Assembly: GCA_024408745.1 (NCBI GenBank)
Contig: JAKSUS010000082.1
Coordinates: 1 to 5,650, forward strand
DNA from: Candidatus Gastranaerophilales bacterium
GTDB lineage: Bacteria > Cyanobacteriota > Vampirovibrionia > Gastranaerophilales > JAILCC01
Length of the DNA stretch: 5,650 nt
Reading direction: 5' to 3'
Part shown: positions 1 to 5,597 of the stretch, one piece after another
How positions within the stretch are numbered: the stretch's first letter is position 1
How the letters are laid out: the number at the start of each line of letters is the position of its first letter
The notes under the pieces: generated by a model
What the model was told of the DNA's origin: nothing
The model's database searches: none
Seen by the model: the letters and a program-made list of their open reading frames with translations, nothing else
Translations under genes and position numbers: made by a program

Positions 1-25
1 CATATCTTGGTGTAATTGTAAAATA

Positions 26-829
26 TTATAAATCAACATTATTTACAACAGTTTCAATATCTTCATCAAAAATTTTTAATTCATCATTCGTTAAATAAAC
101 AAGATATTCAATATTTCCTGCAGGACCTGTTATTGGTGAAAAAGTTAATTTTTGAGCATTTAACCCTATTGATGAAGCAAAATCAATAACATTTTTTATA
201 ACCTGAACATGAACTTTTTTATGTTTTACAACACCTTTTTTTTCAATAAATTCTCGTCCTGCCTCAAATTGAGGTTTAATAAGCGCAACGATTTCAAACT
301 TTTCGGGTTTTAAAAAGTTCTTAATGTTTTCTAAAACTCTTGTTATTGAAATAAAAGATAAATCCATTGCGCAAAAGTCGCATTTTTCTTCATCTTCGCT
401 ATCAAAAACCGCTAACAAATCACAATTTTTAATATTTGTTCGCTCAATGGTTTTTACTCTTTCATCCTGTCTTATTTTCCAGGCAATTTGCCCATATCCG
501 ACATCAACGGCATAAACTTTCTTTGCATTATTTTGTAGCATACAATCAGTAAAACCGCCTGTTGAAGCACCTGCATCAAGACAAATTTTATCTTTCAGAT
601 TGATTTCAAAAGTTTTTATTGCTTTATCAAGTTTTAAACCGCCTCTGCTGACAAAAGGAAGTGTTTTAACTTCAATTGTTAAATCTTTTTCAATATCAAA
701 AGTTGTTGAGGCTTTTAAGATTTTTTCTCCGTTAACTTTAACATCGCCGGCTAAAATCATAGCCTGTGCTTTTGACTTGCTTTCTGCAAAATTTCTGTCT
801 GTTAAAATTTTATCAATTCGTTCTTTCAT
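26..829 (-). CDS. tlyA: TlyA family rRNA (cytidine-2'-O)-methyltransferase
   Basis: Complete 267-residue protein, close to the usual family length. Residues 1-55 form an S4-type RNA-binding domain (RIDKILTDRNFAESKSKAQ, then GDVKVNG). The VSRGGLKL linker (60-67) leads into a Rossmann-type FtsJ-like methyltransferase. SAM motif I is LDAGASTGGFTDC (84-96), followed by VYAVDVGYGQ (105-114), DLSFIS (156-161), LIKPQFEAG (183-191) and GPAGNIEY (235-242). The FtsJ-type K-D-K-E catalytic tetrad can be assigned to K66, D156, K185 and E241. Family members 2'-O-methylate cytidines in 23S rRNA, and in some species also 16S rRNA; they are often misnamed hemolysins and affect capreomycin sensitivity. The full-length S4 domain resembles the longer TlyA type, but which rRNA sites are modified cannot be read here. 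The ATG (827-829 on the plus strand) has only a weak upstream AGAAAG. The gene is divergent from the TPR gene; its downstream neighbour lies outside the window. Confidence 0.96.
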   Translation of the reverse strand: MKERIDKILTDRNFAESKSKAQAMILAGDVKVNGEKILKASTTFDIEKDLTIEVKTLPFVSRGGLKLDKAIKTFEINLKDKICLDAGASTGGFTDCMLQNNAKKVYAVDVGYGQIAWKIRQDERVKTIERTNIKNCDLLAVFDSEDEEKCDFCAMDLSFISITRVLENIKNFLKPEKFEIVALIKPQFEAGREFIEKKGVVKHKKVHVQVIKNVIDFASSIGLNAQKLTFSPITGPAGNIEYLVYLTNDELKIFDEDIETVVNNVDL

Positions 830-879
830 TGTCTTTCTGATTTTTATTATTAAAATTACTCTAAACAGTTGATTTTTTC

Positions 880-908
880 ATTATATACTTAAAGTTTTCA
901 AAAATAAA
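880..908 (-). promoter_or_regulatory. candidate promoter for tlyA
   Basis: On the minus strand a perfect TATAAT -10 box lies at 885-880. A weak -35 match, TTTATT, lies at 908-903 with a 17-bp spacer. Transcription would start near 873, giving a leader of about 43 nt. The -10 box is strong but the -35 is poor and the region is AT-rich, so chance is possible. Confidence 0.35.
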
Positions 909-923
909 GCCGAAAATATAAAT
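895..923 (+). promoter_or_regulatory. candidate promoter for the TPR gene
   Basis: TTTTCA at 895-900 (4 of 6 to the -35 consensus), a 16-bp spacer, and TATAAA at 917-922 (5 of 6 to the -10). Transcription would begin around 929-930, leaving a leader of about 18 nt that still contains the Shine-Dalgarno site. It overlaps the tlyA promoter candidate, so the two could be mutually exclusive. TATACT at 884-889 is an alternative -10 without a good -35. Confidence 0.35.
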
Positions 924-933
924 ATGGGAGCAA

Positions 934-950
934 AAGGAAGATAGAAGTTG
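934..950 (+). promoter_or_regulatory. Shine-Dalgarno site deciding a TTG start
   Basis: AAGGAAG at 934-940 lies 7 nt before the TTG at 948-950. An ATG further up in the same frame (924) meets a TAG at 942-944 after six codons, so it cannot start the long protein. The next in-frame ATG is at codon 114, inside conserved-looking sequence. TTG is therefore the best start. Confidence 0.7.
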
Positions 951-2363
951 TACAATAACGTTATAATACAAAATCCATACAAACCTTATATACCACCGCC
1001 AAAGAAGAAGGTGGCAAATAATAATGAGGAAAAACAACCTTCTAATCAGGGGCATGTTGTTACGCCTAATAATTATTCTCAAGGTAATAATCAACAACAA
1101 AAGCCTGCTACTGATACTTTTACCGGAAGTAATTACAAGCCTGCAACAATCAATATAAAGCAGGTTTTAATTGATTTTCATTCAACTTTAAATGCAATTG
1201 GGGCATCAGAAGAAGTTGAAGAAGAAGTTAAAACATATCTTTCTTTGGTTGAAAATCAATCAAAAAAAGATAAACCTAATAAGAAAATGATTATTTCGGA
1301 TTTGAAAATTGCTGCTGATGTACTTGATGCATATATTACAGATGCTCTTAACAAGCCGTCAAAAGTAGTTAAGGATTGGGTTGATGCGCTTTTACTTCAA
1401 AACATAGACTTTAAATCTGATGAAAGTATTACAAAAGGTGCTTTTGAAAGTATAACAGGCGAACAGTCACAAACTGCAAAAGTTGCAGAGAAAAGATTAG
1501 CGGAAAAAGCCTTAGGAGCAAATAAAGAAATCGAAGCAAAAGAAGAAGTTATAACTGACACGTTTGAAATACAAGAAGAACCTATTCAAGAGCAAATTCA
1601 ACAAAATTCACAAATTGATGAATTAATTTTAATTGCAACTAACAAAGATGTTTCTTCAAAAGAAGCGTTAAAATCACTTTCAGAAGCATTTACAATTGCG
1701 CAAAAAGAAGAAAATAAGCCTGCAATTGCAAAAATATATTTTGAAATTGCAAAAATTCAAAATAAAGAAAATAATCTTCCGCAAGCTCTTGATTGTTTAC
1801 ATGCTTCAACAGTTTTAGCCTATACACTTAATGATAATAATTTGAAAACAAAAACTCACAAAACAATGGGAAAAATTTATGATGATGCAGGATTAACTGA
1901 TGTTGCTTTGTCGCATTATTTTACTTCGTTAGGTTTTGACGGAGAACTTGATGATACTGATAATCAGGCCGATACACTTATTTCTGTCGGTAAAATACAT
2001 TCATCCGAATATGCAAAAGATGATGCTATTGATTGCTTTAAAGATGCTTTAGAACTTGCAAAAGTCAAAAAAAATGTATCAATTATGGGAAATGTTTTTT
2101 ATAATACGGGAAAAACATTTAAACAATCAGGTGAAAACGATAGTGCATTAAAGAACTTTAAACAAGCCGCAATACTTTCACAAAAATCAGGTGATAACGG
2201 AAGTCTTGCAACTGTTTATGAAGAAGCCGCTGATTTGATGTCAGATATGAGTTTTGCAAATCGTGCAGTTGATTTATATAAAAAGTCTTACAGGATTGCG
2301 GAAAAACTTAATGATGAAGATGCTTTAATCCGTATCAGAGGAAAAATTAAAGCATTAAGGTAG
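948..2363 (+). CDS. TPR-repeat protein, disordered N-terminus, unknown function
   Basis: 471 residues with no signal peptide, lipobox or membrane segment, so probably cytoplasmic. Residues 1-65 are polar and low in complexity: a YKPYIPPPKKK stretch, then many Asn, Gln and Lys. Residues 68-155 look like a compact helical region. Residues 170-222 are a charged Glu/Gln/Lys linker (EIQEEPIQEQIQQ). From about 223 to 468 there are TPR-type helical hairpins of roughly 40-residue period, for example IYFEIAKIQNKENNLPQALD (263-282), TLISVGKIHSSEYAKDDAID (343-362) and VFYNTGKTFKQSGENDSALK (383-402), with a last unit near 423-452. The G-x-I/T plus A-I/L spacing resembles TPRs of the LGN/kinesin-light-chain type, which bind partner proteins. 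No partner or pathway can be named. The start is a TTG with a good Shine-Dalgarno site. The gene ends in an in-frame double stop, TAG TAA. No intrinsic terminator precedes the inverted-repeat element that starts 9 nt after the stop. Confidence 0.85.
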   Translation: MYNNVIIQNPYKPYIPPPKKKVANNNEEKQPSNQGHVVTPNNYSQGNNQQQKPATDTFTGSNYKPATINIKQVLIDFHSTLNAIGASEEVEEEVKTYLSLVENQSKKDKPNKKMIISDLKIAADVLDAYITDALNKPSKVVKDWVDALLLQNIDFKSDESITKGAFESITGEQSQTAKVAEKRLAEKALGANKEIEAKEEVITDTFEIQEEPIQEQIQQNSQIDELILIATNKDVSSKEALKSLSEAFTIAQKEENKPAIAKIYFEIAKIQNKENNLPQALDCLHASTVLAYTLNDNNLKTKTHKTMGKIYDDAGLTDVALSHYFTSLGFDGELDDTDNQADTLISVGKIHSSEYAKDDAIDCFKDALELAKVKKNVSIMGNVFYNTGKTFKQSGENDSALKNFKQAAILSQKSGDNGSLATVYEEAADLMSDMSFANRAVDLYKKSYRIAEKLNDEDALIRIRGKIKALR

Positions 2364-2371
2364 TAATGTTC

Positions 2372-2397
2372 TACATAATATAAATTATCAGAATCTT
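2372..2397 (+). repeat. left terminal inverted repeat
   Basis: 26-bp arm that pairs perfectly with 2599-2624. It begins 9 nt after the TPR stop codon. The outer dinucleotide is TA. Confidence 0.85.
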
Positions 2398-2425
2398 TTT
2401 GTTTAATAGCAATATTTTTGATTTT

Positions 2426-2458
2426 GCCCCATTTCTTTTGGCGCAAAAGAAACGGGGC
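2426..2458. repeat. internal hairpin 1 of the MITE-like element
   Basis: Arms 2426-2439 (GCCCCATTTCTTTT) and 2445-2458 (AAAAGAAACGGGGC) pair over 14 positions with one A-C mismatch around the loop GGCGC. This GC-rich patch stands out from the AT-rich surroundings. No T-run follows on either strand, so it is not a classic intrinsic terminator. Confidence 0.75.
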
Positions 2459-2495
2459 GCAAAGAAAACATGTGCGTGATTTCTTTTTTCTTTTC

Positions 2496-2549
2496 GTACT
2501 TTTCTTTTTTCTTTATTCGCGCAATACAGTAAAGAAAAAAGAAAAGTAC
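2496..2549. repeat. internal hairpin 2, perfect 20-bp stem
   Basis: 2496-2515 (GTACTTTTC...) is the exact reverse complement of 2530-2549, with a 14-nt loop at 2516-2529. One strand of the stem is nearly all pyrimidine. A 13-bp direct repeat, TTCTTTTTTCTTT, at 2481-2493 and 2502-2514 means the right arm could pair with either copy, giving two alternative stems. Confidence 0.8.
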
Positions 2550-2598
2550 AAATCCAAAACGAAGTTTTACCAAAATTAAAATGTTTCAAGTATATAAT

Positions 2599-2624
2599 AA
2601 GATTCTGATAATTTATATTATGTA
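2599..2624 (-). repeat. right terminal inverted repeat
   Basis: Exact reverse complement of 2372-2397, ending in TA. It lies 92 bp before the first prepilin start and about 28 bp before the candidate promoter of that operon. Confidence 0.85.
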
Positions 2625-2651
2625 CGAGTTTATTAAATTTTGTTAAATATA

Positions 2652-2679
2652 TAGAAAAACTAAAATACTAAGTTATAAT
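2652..2679 (+). promoter_or_regulatory. candidate promoter of the prepilin operon
   Basis: A perfect TATAAT at 2674-2679 is preceded, with a 16-bp spacer, by TAGAAA at 2652-2657 (4 of 6 to the -35 consensus). Transcription would start near 2686, about 30 nt before the ATG. It sits just outside the right inverted repeat. The AT-rich setting makes chance matches likely. Confidence 0.4.
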
Positions 2680-2715
2680 GGAAATAATAGTAAAAGAGTT
2701 TTTTATAAGAATAAT

Positions 2716-4173
2716 ATGCATAATTTTATAAAACAGTTGAAGAAAAAGATATTAATCATGCTGAGTCGAGTTAATTATCACTTTAATATTTGGTGCAAAA
2801 AGTTGCACCCTGCAAAACTATTCACCTGTTCACCTGTAAACTTTAAACATAATCCTTCAACCCTTCAACTTTTCAACCCTTCAACTAATAATGCTTTTAC
2901 TCTCGTTGAAACTATTATGACCTTGTTTATTGTTGGTATAGTTATAACTGCTTCAATAATGGTTTTTACCGGTAAACATACTGCTAATGTCGTTAATAAT
3001 ACAAGTGGTGCTTGGCAACCATGTGCAAGTGCCAGATATGCAGGACTTTGTACAAACCAACCTGTTGTTTTGAATCCTGCAAGTATTGCTAATATCGATA
3101 ATAAAAATTTTTCGCAATTTAATGGGGCTAATATTGAAGATACACTTTATAGTCTTGTCTTAGGTCTTGATGCAAGTAATTATTTAAGAGAATATTTTGC
3201 TACGGAAAATAAAGGTGTAAAAATTACTAATCATGTAATCAGAACAGAACGTGCTACTATAGATGGGACAATATATAACAATTTTTATATTTCATCGGCA
3301 AGAGATGGTGCTGATTGGATATTCCCCAATGGTACCATAAGTCATGATCCTTCTGATAATGGTATTTATTCTAATGTGTTAATAGGAAATATTACGCTTG
3401 ATAGTGCCAGCGCGAATTGCCACAATAATGTAATAATTGGAAATAATATAAATGCAAACGGAAACGTAAATTATGATACAGTTTTGGGAAATAACAATAT
3501 AATTACGGGAAAAGATGCCACTTTTATTTTTGGTAATAACAACAGAATAAATGTTGATGATTCTTCGACGCGATATTATACTCTTATTGGGGATAATATA
3601 GAAGCAAAGAAACAATATTCTTTATTAATAGGGCAAAATTTAAATGCTCATCAAATTCAAATAGGAAATAATTTATATGCTGATAAATCCGGAGGAAATT
3701 ATACTCTTACCTTTGCTGATGATGTAACAATTAACGGACAGGTTCTCGGTGTTGCAATGGTTCCTTCAGATATAAGATTAAAAAATATAAAATCTTATTA
3801 TAATAAAGGCTTGAGAGAAATTTTGGAACTTGAACCGGTTACTTTTTACTATAACAACGATAAAACAGCAACTGAGCAGGTCGGTATAATTGCACAGGAT
3901 TTAAATAAAGTTTTTCCGGAAGCAGTTACAAGGATGCCTAACGGATATTTTGGTGTAGATACAACCCCGGTATTTTTTGCAAGTGTTAATGCCCTAAAAG
4001 AAATTAACAGACAAACAGTTGCAGAAGGACAACGTGCGAATGACTTGGAAAAAGAATTATTAAGTCTTGAGAAAGAGATTAGCGAATTAAATAGTTGTAA
4101 AGCCAATTCGTTCTTTGGCAAAATTAAATGTTGGTTTATTAATATGTTTAATATGATTGGAGGGCTGTTATAA
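2716..4173 (+). CDS. prepilin-like protein with YadA-like beta-roll repeats and C-terminal S74 chaperone
   Basis: 485 residues. A 60-residue leader precedes a type IV prepilin site, A60|FTLVE with Glu at +5, and a hydrophobic helix to about 84. Residues 90-215 are of unknown fold, with CASARYAGLC at 103-112. Residues 220-322 hold at least seven units of the form hydrophobic-IG-N/D/Q-N, with the Gly at 224, 242, 258, 273, 292, 306 and 317; this resembles the trimeric left-handed beta-roll of YadA heads. The S74 intramolecular chaperone begins at SDIRLK (351-356) and continues through GIIAQDLNKVFPEAV (390-404); S351 and K356 fit the Ser-Lys self-cleavage dyad known from phage tailspikes. A coiled coil (424-460) and a hydrophobic tail follow. 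The ATG at 2716 has a weak AAGA upstream; ATG 2758 is an alternative that still leaves a 46-residue leader. First gene of a coupled operon. It is presumably membrane-anchored, then surface-exposed; function unknown. Confidence 0.88.
   Translation: MHNFIKQLKKKILIMLSRVNYHFNIWCKKLHPAKLFTCSPVNFKHNPSTLQLFNPSTNNAFTLVETIMTLFIVGIVITASIMVFTGKHTANVVNNTSGAWQPCASARYAGLCTNQPVVLNPASIANIDNKNFSQFNGANIEDTLYSLVLGLDASNYLREYFATENKGVKITNHVIRTERATIDGTIYNNFYISSARDGADWIFPNGTISHDPSDNGIYSNVLIGNITLDSASANCHNNVIIGNNINANGNVNYDTVLGNNNIITGKDATFIFGNNNRINVDDSSTRYYTLIGDNIEAKKQYSLLIGQNLNAHQIQIGNNLYADKSGGNYTLTFADDVTINGQVLGVAMVPSDIRLKNIKSYYNKGLREILELEPVTFYYNNDKTATEQVGIIAQDLNKVFPEAVTRMPNGYFGVDTTPVFFASVNALKEINRQTVAEGQRANDLEKELLSLEKEISELNSCKANSFFGKIKCWFINMFNMIGGLL
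2792..2809 (+). repeat. small perfect hairpin in the leader-coding region
   Basis: GGTGCAA at 2792-2798 and TTGCACC at 2803-2809 form a 7-bp perfect stem around the loop AAAG. It lies in the segment encoding the over-long prepilin leader, just upstream of the octamer repeats. No T-run follows, so it is not a terminator. Confidence 0.55.
2821..2885 (+). repeat. 8-bp tandem repeat tract inside the prepilin leader
   Basis: Two exact copies of TTCACCTG (2821-2836) are followed, after a degenerate stretch, by four octamers at 2854-2885: CCTTCAAC, CCTTCAAC, TTTTCAAC, CCTTCAAC. Because 8 is not a multiple of 3, three units encode an 8-residue period, read as PSTLQLFN then PST. The tract ends 10 residues or fewer before the prepilin cleavage site. 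Gain or loss of one or two units would shift the reading frame. Confidence 0.8.
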
Positions 4174-4175
4174 TG
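4159..4175 (+). promoter_or_regulatory. Shine-Dalgarno site and TAATG overlap coupling two prepilin genes
   Basis: GGAGGG at 4159-4164 lies 8 nt before the ATG at 4173. It is inside the upstream gene, whose TAA (4171-4173) shares its last base with the next ATG. This arrangement allows a terminating ribosome to restart and supports the chosen start. Confidence 0.8.
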
Positions 4176-5597
4176 TATAAAAATAAATCAGCCGTAACTT
4201 TAATTGAAACGTTGATAAGCCTTACGATTGTTGGGATTGCTTTGGTTGCACTTTTACCTGTCGTAACGGTAAAAAAAGCCTCAACTGTAACGGATTACGG
4301 GAATATATATTGGGATAATTCTAAAAAATTCAATGATATTGCAAAGACTCCATATCTTTGTCCCGCAACCAATATCCCTGCTCCGCAAATAGTCTCAATA
4401 GGCGGTGGTAACCAAAATGCAATTCTTCAAAATGGCATTGTTAATCCAGGTAGCCCCGCACAAAATACTAATTTTACAATATATAATCAAGGCTTGGGGA
4501 ATTCGGAAAACTTTCCGCTTTCTGTAACGAACCTGTTAACCTGGAATGATTCAACAATAAGAAGTTTATCAGCAAACAGTTTGTTTATCGGCAGCGAACA
4601 ACATAATATACAGGCTTGGGATTTTGCTTCAAGTGCTATGAATAATCATATTGGCTACAAAAATAACTTGTATTTAAATGCTGATGGTGCAAATACTTTT
4701 ATCCTTGTTCAAAATACCGATACTGATCAAGAACTTCATTTGGCGAATGACGAAAGATATTATTCCCTTGAGCCGATTGAGGCAAAAATATATTATGATG
4801 ATGCACATAGCCTAAGTGCTAATACGGATATAACTTCCTCTTTATCAACTATAAGGTTGGAAAATAATGAATATATGCATTTAAGCACACCAACTGTGGG
4901 TGGCAGCACTTTTATGCATATTGGTATAGGTAAAAATGCTGTTAAAACTTATTCGCAAGAAAGTGATATTATAGCAATTGCAAATAAGCGTAATGCTGCC
5001 GATAAAATATTTAGCTCTGATTGCGGGATATCCGGTGGTGCAGGAGTAACCGGTGAACCTTGTAAACGTACAGACTTAGTAATTGGCAGCAGATATAACG
5101 GTGAAGATATAAATCATTATAATGTCCCTGAAGATTGGGTTATTCACCACTATCCTGCTGTTGCTCCTGCGACTGGTATGTTTACAATCAATGCTCCTAC
5201 CGTAAGCTTCCCATCTATAACAGTTGCAAAAGTAGTTTTACCGAGTGACAGAAGATTAAAAACTATTCTTTCTCAATATAAAAAAGGCTTAAAAGAGTTA
5301 TTAAAAATTAATCCTGTTGAATTTGTGTATAAAAAAGACGAAAAGAAAGAGCATCATATCGGTGTGATTGCGCAGGATTTGAGAAAAGTTTTTCCCGAAG
5401 CTGTTGAACAAAATCCGCAAACGGGGTATTTCATGGTGGGAACAGAACCGATATTTTACGCGATGATAAATGCTATCAAAGAATTACATTTGAAAAATCA
5501 GGAATTAAAAAAACAAAATGATGAACTTGAACAAAAAGTTATAAAATTAAGAAAAATTAGAGATGAACTAAAAGCATCTCAAGGAGGTGTTTTATGA
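4173..5597 (+). CDS. prepilin-like protein with C-terminal S74 chaperone (second paralogue)
   Basis: 474 residues. A short leader, MYKNKSA, is followed by a prepilin site A7|VTLIE with Glu at +5 and a hydrophobic helix at 8-31. The middle (about 40-350) is Asn-, Ser- and Thr-rich and probably beta-structured. It has isolated IG units (NSLFIG 135-140, MHIGIGKNA 248-256, DLVIG 301-305) but no regular repeat run like that of the preceding gene; C284 and C297 flank a Gly-rich loop. The S74 chaperone starts at SDRRLK (358-363), keeps GVIAQDLRKVFPEAV (397-411), and leads into a strong coiled coil (about 432-468). S358 and K363 match the self-cleavage dyad of tailspike chaperones, so cutting between P357 and S358 is predicted. 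Its ends match the preceding protein closely while the middle does not, indicating paralogues with exchangeable shafts. It starts on the TAATG overlap and ends on an ATGA overlap. The true substrate or ligand is unknown. Confidence 0.9.
   Translation: MYKNKSAVTLIETLISLTIVGIALVALLPVVTVKKASTVTDYGNIYWDNSKKFNDIAKTPYLCPATNIPAPQIVSIGGGNQNAILQNGIVNPGSPAQNTNFTIYNQGLGNSENFPLSVTNLLTWNDSTIRSLSANSLFIGSEQHNIQAWDFASSAMNNHIGYKNNLYLNADGANTFILVQNTDTDQELHLANDERYYSLEPIEAKIYYDDAHSLSANTDITSSLSTIRLENNEYMHLSTPTVGGSTFMHIGIGKNAVKTYSQESDIIAIANKRNAADKIFSSDCGISGGAGVTGEPCKRTDLVIGSRYNGEDINHYNVPEDWVIHHYPAVAPATGMFTINAPTVSFPSITVAKVVLPSDRRLKTILSQYKKGLKELLKINPVEFVYKKDEKKEHHIGVIAQDLRKVFPEAVEQNPQTGYFMVGTEPIFYAMINAIKELHLKNQELKKQNDELEQKVIKLRKIRDELKASQGGVL
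5581..5597 (+). promoter_or_regulatory. strong Shine-Dalgarno site and ATGA overlap for the third prepilin gene
   Basis: AAGGAGGT at 5581-5588 is a near-perfect anti-16S match 5 nt before the ATG at 5594. The ATGA overlap (5594-5597) joins it to the TGA stop of the previous gene, giving translational coupling. Confidence 0.85.

Larger units (their letters stand above)
2372..2624. mobile_element. MITE-like non-coding element, perfect 26-bp terminal inverted repeats
   Basis: The 26 bases at 2372-2397 (starting TACATAATATAAATT) are the exact reverse complement of 2599-2624; the match stops outside both ends. Both outer ends are TA, so the element may be 2374-2622 with 24-bp repeats flanked by a TA target duplication, as IS630/Tc1-mariner-type elements produce. 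It has no transposase gene. Two internal hairpins lie inside. The 72-codon minus-strand frame across it is made of low-complexity Lys/Arg-rich sequence from the purine tracts and is not credible as a gene. Assignment to a transposase family is inference; a structured RNA or chromosomal repeat of other origin would look similar. Confidence 0.7.

Noticed and set aside
1..25. Possible minus-strand start codon (CAT at 1-3) of a gene downstream of tlyA
   Set aside because: Only the codon itself is visible and there is no clear Shine-Dalgarno site; it cannot be supported.
324..872. Plus-strand frames of 63 and 90 codons over tlyA
   Set aside because: They are antisense to conserved TlyA motifs and show no domain.
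861..1100. Minus-strand 79-codon frame over the start of the TPR gene
   Set aside because: It overlaps the TPR start and the divergent promoter region; its hydrophobic Ile/Arg-rich protein is a shadow of AT-rich sequence.
2426..2458. Rho-independent terminator for the TPR gene
   Set aside because: The stem is good, but no T-run follows on either strand; kept as a repeat hairpin only.
2371..2589. Minus-strand 72-codon frame in the spacer
   Set aside because: It lies almost wholly within the inverted-repeat element, and its Lys/Arg/Phe-rich low-complexity protein follows from the purine tracts and hairpin arms. No credible ribosome site or domain.
2372..2624. CRISPR array or attachment site
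   Set aside because: There are no regularly spaced direct repeats, and no integrase or phage gene; the structure is a pair of terminal inverted repeats with internal hairpins.
3379..3615. Minus-strand frame in the first prepilin gene
   Set aside because: It is the complement of the IGN repeat region, hence its Ile/Tyr-rich monotony. The plus frame has clear domains.
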